This document shows positions 19,385-29,175 of a DNA stretch of 64,000 bases, piece by piece. How positions within the stretch are numbered: position 1 is the first letter of the stretch; every line of letters starts with the position of its first letter. Made by a program: the position numbers and the translations under genes. Below the pieces are notes generated by a model. It saw only the letters and a list, made by a program, of their open reading frames with translations, did not search any database and had not been told where the DNA came from. Source of the DNA: JBNLBS01 sp050303415 (GTDB lineage: Bacteria; Pseudomonadota; Gammaproteobacteria; Methylococcales; Methylomonadaceae); the NCBI GenBank assembly GCA_050303415.1, contig JBNLBS010000007.1, positions 124,001 to 188,000 of the forward strand. The letters are read 5' to 3'.

Positions 19385-21241
19385 TTACTTACCGTTTAGA
19401 GAGAATACAGTTAATGTACCGCCCAATTTGGTGTAAGAGCTTAAGCTTCTGTATGCGCCAACAGCACCCAGACCTTCAGTGTTTGAAGAATCTGTACCGT
19501 CATCAAGACCAGCAGCGATACCGATACCAGCCCAACCGCCAACACCAGAAAGAACGCCAACGTATTGTGTGCCGTTATATTCCCAAGTGTTTACGTTACC
19601 GATGATGCCTGAAGGTGTTTTGAATTTGTACAATTCTTTACCTGTCTTAGCGTCAACAGCTTTCAAGTAACCTTCAAGTGTACCGTAGAATACTAAGCCA
19701 CCCGCAGTCGCAACAGAACCAGACCAAACTGAGAAAGTTTCTTTGTTTGACCAAACAATTTCACCGGTTTTAGCATCATACGCTGTGAACTGACCCAGGT
19801 TGGTTGAACGGTCAGCGCGACCTGTTTTAGCATCAACGCCGGCAGGGTACATGCTTAATGTTGCACCAACGTATGGTTGTCCTGCAGTATATGAAACTTC
19901 GAATGGTTCGTAGTCCATACATACGTGGTTACCAGAGATGTAGAACAAGCCGGTTTTTGGAGAGTAAGAAACCGGTTGTTGGTTTTTAGAACCTAACGCT
20001 GCAGGGCAGATGCCTTCAGAGTTAACGTCTTCACCGTTTTGCTCAGTAGAGTATTGAGAAACTACTTGAGGGCGACCAGAGCGCATATCAACATGAGATG
20101 CCCAGTTAACAGCTTTGTCGAATTTTTCAGCAACTAACAGTTCACCTGTCTCACGATCTAATGTGTAACCAAAACCGTTACGGTCGAAATGCACGATAGT
20201 TTTATGCATTTTGCCTTTAACTTTTTGGTCTACCAGAACAGTTTCGTTGATACCGTCATAATCCCACTCGTCATGTGGAGTCATTTGGTAAACCCATTTC
20301 ACTTCACCTGTGTCAGCGTCACGAGCCCATAAAGACATAGACCATTTGTTGTCACCAGGACGTTGTACAGGGTTCCAAGTTGAAGGGTTACCTGAACCGT
20401 AATATACAAGGTTTAGGTCAGGGTCGTAAGAATACCAACCCCAGGTAGTACCGCCACCGATTTTCCATTGGTCGCCTTCCCAAGTACTGATGCTTGAGTT
20501 AGAGCCAACTTTTGTTACTTTACCGTTTTCCCAGGTAGTTGTTTTTCTTGGGTTGATCAGGGTGTCCGAATCTGGGCCCATGCTGTAGCCTTTCCATGCC
20601 AGCTCGCCAGTGTTGATGTCGTAAGCTGCCAAGAAGCCACGTACACCGAATTCACCACCTGAAATACCAGTTAGAACTTTATCTTTAACAACGGTAGGTG
20701 CATTTGTATTAGTCATACCCAGTTTAGGGTCGCCGTTTTGTACGCTCCAGATACGTTTACCTGTTTTAGCGTCTAATGCAGTTAAAACAGTATCAGATTG
20801 TTGCAGGAAGATTTTACCGTCGCCGTAGGCTAAACCACGGTTAACAGTGTCACAACACATTACTGGAATAGTTACATCCGCATCCATTTGTGGTGTAAAT
20901 TCCCAGATAACAGCACGCGATTTTTGATCAATTGCATAGACTGTATTTGGGAACGGTGTGTGAATATACAGAACGTCATTAACAACCAGTGGGCCACCTT
21001 CATGGCCACGTAAAACACCTGTAGAGAAAGACCAGGCTGGTTGCAGATTTTTAATAGTTTTTGTATTGATTTGGTCTAGTTCACTGTAACGTGTACCAGC
21101 GTAGTTGCCACCCCAAGTAGCCCAGTTAGCCGGGTTATTGGTAAGTTTTTCTAGTTTGCTGTTAGCAGTTGCAACGGCAGGTGCAGCAAGCACAGCCGCA
21201 ACTGTAGTAGCAAGCAGCCAGCTTTTTACAGGCTTCTTCAT
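19385..21241 (-). CDS. xoxF: Lanthanide-dependent PQQ methanol dehydrogenase XoxF
   Basis: XoxF oxidises methanol in the periplasm with PQQ and a lanthanide. The 618-residue protein has a signal peptide (to about AVATANS), the vicinal Cys-Cys of MCCDTVNRG near residue 130 that stacks on PQQ, and eight W-motif-type blades. The decisive feature is [12 protein letters not shown] near residue 327: the catalytic Asp is followed two positions later by the extra Asp that coordinates the lanthanide, where calcium-type MxaF has Ala. The composition fits the XoxF5 clade. A strong GGAGAGGAA ribosome-binding site precedes the ATG. No xoxG cytochrome is adjacent. Confidence 0.96.
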   Translation of the reverse strand: MKKPVKSWLLATTVAAVLAAPAVATANSKLEKLTNNPANWATWGGNYAGTRYSELDQINTKTIKNLQPAWSFSTGVLRGHEGGPLVVNDVLYIHTPFPNTVYAIDQKSRAVIWEFTPQMDADVTIPVMCCDTVNRGLAYGDGKIFLQQSDTVLTALDAKTGKRIWSVQNGDPKLGMTNTNAPTVVKDKVLTGISGGEFGVRGFLAAYDINTGELAWKGYSMGPDSDTLINPRKTTTWENGKVTKVGSNSSISTWEGDQWKIGGGTTWGWYSYDPDLNLVYYGSGNPSTWNPVQRPGDNKWSMSLWARDADTGEVKWVYQMTPHDEWDYDGINETVLVDQKVKGKMHKTIVHFDRNGFGYTLDRETGELLVAEKFDKAVNWASHVDMRSGRPQVVSQYSTEQNGEDVNSEGICPAALGSKNQQPVSYSPKTGLFYISGNHVCMDYEPFEVSYTAGQPYVGATLSMYPAGVDAKTGRADRSTNLGQFTAYDAKTGEIVWSNKETFSVWSGSVATAGGLVFYGTLEGYLKAVDAKTGKELYKFKTPSGIIGNVNTWEYNGTQYVGVLSGVGGWAGIGIAAGLDDGTDSSNTEGLGAVGAYRSLSSYTKLGGTLTVFSLNGK

Positions 21242-21503
21242 ATGGTTCCTCTCCTAGTATCCTGTTATTTTGACAGAGTACGGTTTGTTATTTTTCAGAC
21301 TAATATTAGTTTAAAAGTTAACGGACGATAATTACTAAACTATGACCAAAGGTTATAGTATGTAGAAAATTCCTCCAAGTGCGTAAATTGAATGATTTTG
21401 CTTTAAAAGTCAACTCTTAAAACAATTGGAATGTTATTTTACCGTAAAATTAATCTTATGTTTAAATGCTTATTATTGGATTTTAAAAGAAAAAAGATAG
21501 ATT

Positions 21504-23957
21504 ATGATTTTATCTGAAATTTTGTTGTTAGCATTCGCTTTGTTGTCAATGGCAATGGTGTTGGCCAGTTTGTGTCATCATTTTTCCATTCCGTACACAG
21601 TTATTCTGGTTATTGCCGGATTGGCAATCAATTTTATCGCGCCATCCTTGCCTTTTATCTATGGCTTTAAGGACTTTATCCTGACCCCGGATCTGGTCAT
21701 GTATGTATTCTTACCGGCATTGATTTTTGACTCGGCATTATCACTTGATGGCCGTGCTTTACTTAAATCCTTGATGCCAATTTTGTTAATGGCTGTCCCA
21801 GGTATGTTGATTTCCGCTTTGCTGGTTGGCTTGGGGATTTGGGGGGTACTTGATGTACACTTTGTCACTGCATTAGTGTTTGGTGCATTAATCTCGGCCA
21901 CCGATCCGGTAGCAGTGGTTGCATTATTTAAGGAGTTGGGCGTTTCGCGGCGACTGATGGCATTGGTTGAAGGTGAGTCGTTATTCAATGATGCAACGGC
22001 AATTGTACTGTTTAATATTTTATTGGGTTTTGCGATTACTTCTCATGTAGAGGTTTCTGATTCAGCTTATGCCTTGCTTGAGTTTTTATGGGTGTTTTTC
22101 GGCGGTGTTTTTATTGGAGCAAGTGTTGGTTTCTTAATGAGTCAGCTAATTGTCGTACTTTTTTATGGTAATCAAGGCGTTGTGGTGGTGTTAACCATGG
22201 CAATGGCATATTTTAGTTTTCTTTTTGCAGATCATGTTTTTCATGTGTCCGGGGTTATGTCGGTTTTAACGGCAGCGATTTGTTTTAATGTTTTTGGCTT
22301 GGCCAGGTTACCACGGGAAACTACAAATTCTGTTCATGATGGCTGGGAAGTCTTGATCTTAATCAGCAATACTTTATTGTTTATGTTGATCGGTTTGACT
22401 GTCGATTTGGTGCTGTTGCTTGACTACTGGCAGGTTGTTTTATTGGCAACCTTGGCAGTTATGTTGGCAAGAGCTGTGAGTGTTTATGGTTTTTTACCGG
22501 CCATCTTAAATTGCTTTGCCTTGCCGAAAGTAAGTATGAACGAACGCCATATTATGTGGTGGGGAGGTTTAAAAGGCGGTCTGGCAGTCGCAATAGCCTT
22601 GTCAATTCCCGATTCTTTACCGGAAAAACAGCTTTTACTGGTGTTAACGCTGGGTACTGTTCTAATCAGTCTGATAGTGAACGCGACCACGATGAAAGGT
22701 TTGATTCATCGATTGAAACTGGATCGTTTTACCGAATCGGAATGGACCGAATTGCAGCAAAACATGCAATATGTCAAAGCCTCGGTCGATAAAACATTAA
22801 GAAGATACAGTCATCTTCAGCTACTTGATAATGAATTGGAATTGTCAGTTGAAGATGAAATGCATAAAAAGTTAAAGGGTACCTCATTAAAATTAACAGA
22901 AGAAGAATATCTGGATCAGCTACATTTGCAGGCAATTAAAGCGGAGAGGGACGAGTTGGAGGATTTGCATGATAATGGTCTGTTATCACATTATGCGTAT
23001 ATTAATTTCAGGGATATCTTACGGCGGGACCAGGAACGCAGTCTTGAGACTTTGTTGAAATACAAACATCATTCTGATCAGGCAAATTTACTCTTTCGAG
23101 TGGAAAAATGGGTGATTCATATGCTGAGTCTGCATCGAGTAACTGAGCGTCTACTAAAGCCCTATCAAGCGATGAGATACACCCATAAAATTCAGCATGA
23201 CCTGGCCGGTATTATTATGGCCAATGCGGCCTTAAAAGTATTAAAAAATGTGGAATACACATCTTTTGGTGGAAAAAAAGCACTTAAGTTAAAGGAAATC
23301 TATCAGGAACATTTAAGACAACGTCAGGTGCGGTTAAAGGTTTTTGCTCAGGCATATCCCGAGTTTTATCAGCAGTATGGAACGGTTATATTTCAGCAGG
23401 TTGCTTTACGTCATGCGTTAAAATCTATTTCCATAGAGCATGATAGAGGGCATGTTGCAACCAAAGTTTTTAAGCGAATTGAAAAAAATATTCTGCACTT
23501 ATTAAAAAACCTGCCCAAGCTTAAATCAAGTTTAACCCCAGAACGAAGAGATGACTGGCTTAGAAATGTACCCTTGTTTTCGGGTTTGTCATCTTATGTG
23601 TTGGAGCAATTAGCTGACAATGCAGTGTACGTCAATTATTTGCCTGGTGATGCGGTATTCAATGAAAATGACCCTAGCGAGTCGGTGTATATTCTGGTGA
23701 ATGGACGAGTCAATGTCTATCAGGAGGACGAACAGAGGGAAAAAGTTCATGTCGCCGAACTTCGAGAAGGCAGTCTGATTGGTAAAGGCGCTCTGTTGGG
23801 TAATTCGTCGCGCTCGGCCACGGTAAGGGCCAAAACCTATATAACGCTGCTAAGTTTAACCGTTGCCGAAATTATTGAATTGGCAAAGGTGTGTCCCGAA
23901 TTAAGTCTTAACTTGAAAGAAGCGGGGATTAACCCGGATATATCAAGGAGGCGGTGA
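21504..23957 (+). CDS. CPA1-type Na+/H+ antiporter with C-terminal cyclic-nucleotide-binding domain
   Basis: An 817-residue fusion. Residues 1-410 form an NhaP/CPA1 exchanger of about 12 helices with the ion-site motifs SATDPVAVVALFKELG and LVEGESLFNDATAIVLFN. Residues 420-690 are a long charged helical cytoplasmic region. Residues 690-800 form a CRP-like domain (FSGLSSYVLEQLADNAVYV, then LPGDAVFNENDPSESVYILVNG and a phosphate-cassette-like EGSLIGKGALLGNSSRSATV). It probably exports Na+ or K+ for protons under control of a bound ligand or pH. It is divergent from xoxF, and its stop abuts the convergent lpxH stop. Confidence 0.9.
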   Translation: MILSEILLLAFALLSMAMVLASLCHHFSIPYTVILVIAGLAINFIAPSLPFIYGFKDFILTPDLVMYVFLPALIFDSALSLDGRALLKSLMPILLMAVPGMLISALLVGLGIWGVLDVHFVTALVFGALISATDPVAVVALFKELGVSRRLMALVEGESLFNDATAIVLFNILLGFAITSHVEVSDSAYALLEFLWVFFGGVFIGASVGFLMSQLIVVLFYGNQGVVVVLTMAMAYFSFLFADHVFHVSGVMSVLTAAICFNVFGLARLPRETTNSVHDGWEVLILISNTLLFMLIGLTVDLVLLLDYWQVVLLATLAVMLARAVSVYGFLPAILNCFALPKVSMNERHIMWWGGLKGGLAVAIALSIPDSLPEKQLLLVLTLGTVLISLIVNATTMKGLIHRLKLDRFTESEWTELQQNMQYVKASVDKTLRRYSHLQLLDNELELSVEDEMHKKLKGTSLKLTEEEYLDQLHLQAIKAERDELEDLHDNGLLSHYAYINFRDILRRDQERSLETLLKYKHHSDQANLLFRVEKWVIHMLSLHRVTERLLKPYQAMRYTHKIQHDLAGIIMANAALKVLKNVEYTSFGGKKALKLKEIYQEHLRQRQVRLKVFAQAYPEFYQQYGTVIFQQVALRHALKSISIEHDRGHVATKVFKRIEKNILHLLKNLPKLKSSLTPERRDDWLRNVPLFSGLSSYVLEQLADNAVYVNYLPGDAVFNENDPSESVYILVNGRVNVYQEDEQREKVHVAELREGSLIGKGALLGNSSRSATVRAKTYITLLSLTVAEIIELAKVCPELSLNLKEAGINPDISRRR

Positions 23958-24683
23958 TTAAATGGCCTCAAACCTGTATCCCTGATTATCCCAACTTAAT
24001 ACTTCAGCTTTGTCCTTCTTCCAGTCGGGTAGCACAAAGCGCTGAGCAGATTGATTGTTAAGTGTAAAGGTATGAATATCAGGTCTATGTGTATGACCAT
24101 GAATAAGGCGCAAGCATTGATATTGCAGCATGACCTGTTCAACGGTTTGTTGATTAACATCCATAATGTCTTGCGTTTTTTTGCGCTTGTGAAAATGACT
24201 GCGAAAGCGATACCAGCGGGCTGCTAATAGCCGAATAAATAATGGTTTGGATAACACATTGTTTTTCCATTCTTCGCTATGTGACTTAACTCTGAATGCC
24301 TGGTAGGGCAAATCATCGGTACACAGTAAGTCGCCATGTGTCAGCAGTGTTGGAACACCATTTAACTCAATGACCGCATAATCATCCAAAAGAGTGACGC
24401 CGGTGTCATGACAAAATTTTTCACCTATCAGAAAATCTCGGTTGCCCTGCTGTAAGAAAATTTGCGTACCCGAATCGGAAAGCTGTCTTAGCTGTTTTCT
24501 GATTTTATTGTTTGGCGGGGTGAAGTCATCGTCTCCAATCCAGGCATCAAACAAATCACCTAATATATAAAGTGTTTTGGCCTTGATTGCCCGATGTTTA
24601 AGAAAATCTAAAAAGCGTCGAGTAATTTCTCTTTTTTCTAAAGAAAGATGTAAATCAGAAATAAACAGGATTTCTTGTTTCAA
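23958..24683 (-). CDS. lpxH: UDP-2,3-diacylglucosamine diphosphatase
   Basis: LpxH cleaves UDP-2,3-diacylglucosamine to lipid X, the fourth step of lipid A synthesis. The 241-residue calcineurin-like phosphoesterase has all metal motifs: FISDLHLS, LGDLFDAWIGDDD, QGNRDFL, THGDLLCTDD and IHGHTHRP. It lies downstream of ppiB on the same strand, the same pairing as in other gammaproteobacteria, and ends exactly where the antiporter gene ends. Confidence 0.96.
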   Translation of the reverse strand: MKQEILFISDLHLSLEKREITRRFLDFLKHRAIKAKTLYILGDLFDAWIGDDDFTPPNNKIRKQLRQLSDSGTQIFLQQGNRDFLIGEKFCHDTGVTLLDDYAVIELNGVPTLLTHGDLLCTDDLPYQAFRVKSHSEEWKNNVLSKPLFIRLLAARWYRFRSHFHKRKKTQDIMDVNQQTVEQVMLQYQCLRLIHGHTHRPDIHTFTLNNQSAQRFVLPDWKKDKAEVLSWDNQGYRFEAI

Positions 24684-24718
24684 GGGAGATTCAGTTTAAT
24701 TTAATGGTTGGTAAAAGT

Positions 24719-24742
24719 ACGGAGCTGATTGAGCAGCTCCGT
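24719..24742 (-). terminator. Hairpin between ppiB and lpxH
   Basis: Nine-base arms (ACGGAGCTG and its complement) with a 6-base loop, followed on the leftward strand by ACTTTT. It may terminate or attenuate ppiB transcripts before lpxH. Confidence 0.6.
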
Positions 24743-24756
24743 AGTGCTGAAGTTAA

Positions 24757-25269
24757 TTAATCAATTAGTTCTGCTTTCTCAATGACTATGTTGGTTTGCG
24801 GTACATCCTGGTGACCTTGATGGTTACCGGTTGGAATTTCAGTCATGGCATCGACCGCTTCCATGCCTTCAATGACTTCACCAAAAACGGCATATCCCCA
24901 GCCATTGGGTGTTGGGCTGGTGTGGTCTAAAAAGCCATTGTCTTTGTAGTTAATAAAGAATTGTGCTGTAGCCGAATCAGGAATATTGGTTCTGGCCATC
25001 GCTACACTACCACGTTTGTTGCTTAATCCATTGTCAGCTTCATTTTTAATGGCGGCTTGGGTTTCTTTTTGATTGAAGTCAACATCAAACCCGCCACCCT
25101 GAGCCATAAAACCAGGAATTACACGATGAAATATAGTATTGTCATAAAAACCATCTTTAACATAGGCTATAAAGTTTTCAGCAGAAATAGGCGCTTTTTC
25201 TAAGTTAAGCTGAATAATAATGTCACCGACTGTGGTTGATAATTTTACTTTTTGATGGTTATCAGACAT
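24757..25269 (-). CDS. ppiB: Peptidyl-prolyl cis-trans isomerase, cyclophilin type
   Basis: A 170-residue cytoplasmic cyclophilin. It shows GDIIIQLNLEKAPISAENFIAY, the active-site FHRVIPGFMAQGGGF (catalytic Arg and Phe), VAMARTNIPDSATAQFFI and WGYAVFGEVIEGMEAVD. There is no signal peptide, which favours PpiB over periplasmic PpiA. It is divergent from cysS, with about 185 bases between them, as is common for ppiB. Confidence 0.95.
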   Translation of the reverse strand: MSDNHQKVKLSTTVGDIIIQLNLEKAPISAENFIAYVKDGFYDNTIFHRVIPGFMAQGGGFDVDFNQKETQAAIKNEADNGLSNKRGSVAMARTNIPDSATAQFFINYKDNGFLDHTSPTPNGWGYAVFGEVIEGMEAVDAMTEIPTGNHQGHQDVPQTNIVIEKAELID

Positions 25270-25454
25270 AGGGTTTTCCGTTGTAAAATAATGTTTTAAG
25301 AATTTTTAAAGAATTTAACGGTTAAATAAAGTCTTATTTAAGAACTTTATTTAACTGTAAATTATAAATTCTATGTGTTTTTATCTTGAAAGAGAAGAGT
25401 TAATCTTGTTTAATTTAACAGTTTTGCCCTTGGTATTTTGGAATTTCATTGCAA

Positions 25455-26819
25455 ATGTTGAAAATATATAACACCCTGACACGAACCAAAGAAACTTTTA
25501 AGCCCCGTGTGGAGGGGAAAGTCGGTCTGTATGTCTGTGGTATGACAGTTTATGATTTTTGTCATATCGGCCATGCTCGGGTGATGGTGGTTTTTGATAC
25601 GGTCGCTCGCTACTTTCGTTATTCGGGGTATGATCTGACTTATGTTAGAAATATTACTGATATAGACGATAAAATTATTCAAAGAGCCAATGAAAATGGT
25701 GAGCAATTTGCTGACTTAACCGAGCGCTTTATAGATGCCATGCATGAGGATGAGCGGGCACTTTCAGTGTTGCCGCCTGATCAGGAACCAAGAGCCACTC
25801 AACACATGGCCGATATTATCAGCATGATTGAAGCGTTAATTGCTAAAGGTTTTGCCTATGTCGGCAGTAATGGCGACGTGTTTTATGCGGTAGAAAACTT
25901 TAAAGGTTATGGTCAGTTGTCAGGTAAGAACATAGACGACCTGCAAGCCGGTGAACGGGTCCAAGTCGATCAGGCAAAAAAGAACCCGATGGATTTTGTG
26001 TTATGGAAAATGGCCAAACCTGAAGAACCCAGTTGGGACTCGCCTTGGGGCAAAGGGCGGCCGGGGTGGCATATAGAATGTTCGGCTATGTCAACCTGCT
26101 GTCTGGGTAATCATTTTGATATTCATGGCGGCGGTATGGATTTACAGTTTCCGCACCACGAAAATGAAATTGCCCAGTCTGAAGGGGCAACCGGGGAAAA
26201 ATTTGTAAACCTGTGGATGCATAATGGCTTTGTCCGGATTGACGAAGAAAAAATGTCCAAATCTTTGGGTAACTTCTTTACTGTAAGAGAAGTGTTAGCA
26301 AAATATCGACCTGAAATTATCCGTTTTTTTATTTTAACCAGCCATTATCGCAGTCCGTTGAATTATTCAAATGAACAGTTGGATGATGCCGGTGCGGCGC
26401 TAACGCGTTTATATACTGCATTAAGAGGGCTGGACATTACCGATACAGACCTGGATGAAGAATACAAAGCCCGTTTTCAGCAGGCAATGGATGATGATTT
26501 CAATACTCCGGTTGCTTTATCTGTATTGTTTGATCTGGCCAGAGAAGTTAATAAAACAAAATCAAACCAGTTGGCATACACATTAAAATCGTTGGCAGCT
26601 GTTTTGGGTATATTGCAGGACGACCCGGAGGGCTTTTTAAAAGGGAGTGCAACTGCTGATAGCCTTACTGATGAAATAATTGAACAACAAATTAATGAAA
26701 GAATAATGGCCAAGGCTGCTAAGGATTGGGCGACAGCGGATCGCATTCGTGACGAACTAAAACAGCACGGCATTGTACTGGAAGATGTGGCCGACGGTAC
26801 CAATTGGCGTAGAGAATAG
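25455..26819 (+). CDS. cysS: Cysteinyl-tRNA synthetase
   Basis: CysS charges tRNA-Cys. The class I synthetase has the zinc-binding Cys in [18 protein letters not shown], which includes the HIGH motif, and the zinc residues of WHIECSAMS and [12 protein letters not shown]. The KMSKSLGN motif lies near residue 270. I start at the ATG at 25455 (454 residues) rather than the TTG two codons earlier. The C-terminal anticodon-binding helices ([20 protein letters not shown]) are present. Confidence 0.97.
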   Translation: MLKIYNTLTRTKETFKPRVEGKVGLYVCGMTVYDFCHIGHARVMVVFDTVARYFRYSGYDLTYVRNITDIDDKIIQRANENGEQFADLTERFIDAMHEDERALSVLPPDQEPRATQHMADIISMIEALIAKGFAYVGSNGDVFYAVENFKGYGQLSGKNIDDLQAGERVQVDQAKKNPMDFVLWKMAKPEEPSWDSPWGKGRPGWHIECSAMSTCCLGNHFDIHGGGMDLQFPHHENEIAQSEGATGEKFVNLWMHNGFVRIDEEKMSKSLGNFFTVREVLAKYRPEIIRFFILTSHYRSPLNYSNEQLDDAGAALTRLYTALRGLDITDTDLDEEYKARFQQAMDDDFNTPVALSVLFDLAREVNKTKSNQLAYTLKSLAAVLGILQDDPEGFLKGSATADSLTDEIIEQQINERIMAKAAKDWATADRIRDELKQHGIVLEDVADGTNWRRE

Positions 26820-26897
26820 TCTATTGTTAAACCTTAATCTAAGGGCAATCCTTTGCGTTTGCCCTGATAACCACTTTAAAGTACCCATGAGAACAGT

Positions 26898-27527
26898 ATG
26901 AGTGAATTAAAACAAAAATCCGTTCAAGTTTTTTTGGATGAATTGGCCAGCAAGGCATCCACACCCGGCGGCGGCAGTGCAGCGGCAGTGCAGGGGGCAC
27001 AATCGGCAGCACTGGTCAGCATGGTTTGTAATCTGACTATCGGTAAGCCTAAATACGCCGAAGTGGAAACTGAAATGCAGGCCTTGCTGGAAAAGTCAGA
27101 AGCATTAAGAGAAAAACTGACTGCAATGATCCAGGCCGATGTGGATGTTTTTGACAGTGTGATGGGAACCTATGGCCTGCCAAAAGACACCGATGAAGAA
27201 AAGGCCGTCCGTAGTGAAGCGATTCAGGCGGCATTAAAAGACGCGACCGACGTGACTCTGGAATGCGCTAAAGCCTGTGCGGAAACCATAGGGTTGAGTC
27301 GAATTGCGGCAGAAAAAGGCAATGTTAATGTGGTGAGTGATGCCGGTGTTGCAGTTATGGCCGGTTACAGCGCATTAAAAAGTGCGGCATTGAATGTCTA
27401 TATTAATGCCGGCGGTATTCGGGATAAAGAATTTTCCACAGCAAAACTGGCCGAATTGGAACGAATAATGGCTGGAAAAGAAATTGAAACGGAAGAAATT
27501 TATCAGATTGTTAAAGATAAAATATAG
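26898..27527 (+). CDS. fchA: Methenyl-tetrahydrofolate cyclohydrolase FchA / formiminotransferase-cyclodeaminase-like
   Basis: The 209-residue helical protein matches the cyclodeaminase/FchA family: VQVFLDELASKASTPGGGSAAA with the glycine loop, SAALVSMVCNLTIGKPKY, and AADVDVF-type helices with DAGVAVMAGYSALKSAALNVYIN. In methylotrophs FchA converts methenyl- to formyl-tetrahydrofolate in C1 assimilation and oxidation, the likely role here given xoxF. A histidine-degradation cyclodeaminase is less likely because no hut genes are nearby. It is followed by a good terminator. Confidence 0.85.
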   Translation: MSELKQKSVQVFLDELASKASTPGGGSAAAVQGAQSAALVSMVCNLTIGKPKYAEVETEMQALLEKSEALREKLTAMIQADVDVFDSVMGTYGLPKDTDEEKAVRSEAIQAALKDATDVTLECAKACAETIGLSRIAAEKGNVNVVSDAGVAVMAGYSALKSAALNVYINAGGIRDKEFSTAKLAELERIMAGKEIETEEIYQIVKDKI

Positions 27528-27587
27528 AAAACCGGCTTAGTATAGGCATTATTTACCGGGTCTTATTTTAAGCTGTTGAAGTATCTT

Positions 27588-27616
27588 AAAAGCCCATTTT
27601 TTGTAGTGGGCTTTTT
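27588..27616 (+). terminator. Rho-independent terminator after fchA
   Basis: Nine-base arms (AAAAGCCCA and TGGGCTTTT) around a 10-base loop, with the T run continuing after the stem. It lies 60 bases after the fchA stop. Confidence 0.8.
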
Positions 27617-27708
27617 AAAGCTGACAAGGAAAAAACAACTCATCTTGTGTTGTAGACTTGTTTTATTTGATTCAGTTATACTCTGCTCCATTGGAATCCT
27701 AAGCCTGG

Positions 27709-29169
27709 ATGGAGAATGCCTTGAACGATACGGTTATACCTTGCAACTATTATCCCGAACTTCCTGCTCGTTGGTTTTGCGAAAACTGTGAACGAAATTT
27801 TTCTGCGGTTTGTATCAAAGAAGACCATGATTCACGCTATCATGAAAATAAGTGTCCAATTTGCCGGAATAAGGTCAGATCCTTGGGTATTGGTAATTCC
27901 ATACGCCCTTTTTGGGAATTATTACCTCGTTTTTTCGGTTATCCTTTAAAAACAGATGCGCTGATATACCTGATCAGTTTTTCATTACTGAATATAGTTG
28001 CGGCTTTTAATTTTTTATTCGCATTTTTTACCTCATCTGTTTCAATCTACTTGATCTTACAGTATTCATTTAAATGCTTAAACCATACCGCCAGGGGAAA
28101 TCTTGAGCCTCCTGGTTCCTGGGACAATTATGAGACAGTGGCCAAAAATGTCGTTACCAAACAGATGTTGGTATTCATCATTTTAGCTTTCTTTGTTTTT
28201 AAAATTACATCAATTTTAGGCGGCATTCCCGGTATCCTGTTTTTTTTATTTGTTTTGATAGGTATACCGGCGTCTACGATGCTTTTAGCCATTACTGGTT
28301 CAGTCCTGACTGCGGTAAATCCATGGAAAATATTTTCCGCCATGCTGGTGATAGGAAAATCTTATTTTGCATTATATCTATTGTTGTTATTTATGTTTGC
28401 CAATCAGCAATTCGTACAAAATGTCGCAGCTGAGTATGTGAGTGAGATTGTATTAATTCCCACTCTTGTCTTTATACAGGGTTTTTTTATCATCGCCATG
28501 TACGCGATGATGGGTTATCTCATTTACCAGTTTCACGAAGAACTGGGTTTTGACGAGGTAAAAGAATTTAATGACAGCAGACAGACATCGGTAAAAGGGG
28601 TATCGGATGACGATTTTATCAACGAAATTAATATTCTTATTATTGAAGGTATGCAGGCTGAAGTGATTAAACGATTACAAAAAAAACTTCAGCATGAAAA
28701 CAAACTCGTTTATTTTGAGAAATTGCATAAACTCCTGCTAATCGTCAATCGGGTTAAAGAGTATATACCGGAAGAGGAACGCTATATTAAAGCGATTTTA
28801 AATGATGAAAGTCGTTCGCCAATTAAGCGTTATCTTGCTGCATTGCCGGTTTATCAGGCCTGTTTAGATGCAGACAGGGATTATTATATTGCTGATGATA
28901 CAGTGGTCTTTAAACTGGGTGAGACGGCTTTTAACAATGCCAGGTATGATCTGGCGATTGATATTTTTAGGGGCTTTCATAAGCGTTTTCAAACAAGTTC
29001 AAATGTGCCGAGAGCTTATTTTTTAGTAGCAAAAGTAATGCTGGATTTTAAGCAGAGTGACCGGCAGGCCAAGCAGGTGCTTAACTTTATCTTAACAGAA
29101 TACCCAAAGCATGAACTCATTCCTGAGGTCAAAGAATATTTGCAATTAATAACAAAACTAAGCGAGTAG
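27709..29169 (+). CDS. Zinc-finger-headed polytopic membrane protein with helical-repeat tail
   Basis: A 486-residue protein not assigned to a named family. Residues 12-60 hold a Cys/His cluster resembling a B-box (CNYYPELPARWFCENCERN, then C and H residues and CPICRNK). Residues 85-290 contain about five hydrophobic helices resembling the Yip1-type fold. Residues 310-486 are soluble helices with TPR-like periodicity (ETAFNNARYDLAIDIFRGFHKRF). A TTG at 27720, five bases after GGAG, is an alternative start. It is 6 bases upstream of the rhomboid gene and likely co-transcribed with it. Confidence 0.7.
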   Translation: MENALNDTVIPCNYYPELPARWFCENCERNFSAVCIKEDHDSRYHENKCPICRNKVRSLGIGNSIRPFWELLPRFFGYPLKTDALIYLISFSLLNIVAAFNFLFAFFTSSVSIYLILQYSFKCLNHTARGNLEPPGSWDNYETVAKNVVTKQMLVFIILAFFVFKITSILGGIPGILFFLFVLIGIPASTMLLAITGSVLTAVNPWKIFSAMLVIGKSYFALYLLLLFMFANQQFVQNVAAEYVSEIVLIPTLVFIQGFFIIAMYAMMGYLIYQFHEELGFDEVKEFNDSRQTSVKGVSDDDFINEINILIIEGMQAEVIKRLQKKLQHENKLVYFEKLHKLLLIVNRVKEYIPEEERYIKAILNDESRSPIKRYLAALPVYQACLDADRDYYIADDTVVFKLGETAFNNARYDLAIDIFRGFHKRFQTSSNVPRAYFLVAKVMLDFKQSDRQAKQVLNFILTEYPKHELIPEVKEYLQLITKLSE

Positions 29170-29175
29170 AAAGTT

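Noticed and set aside
27576..27791. Small rightward frame before the zinc-finger gene
   Set aside because: It overlaps the fchA terminator and the start of the next gene in another frame and has no recognisable features.
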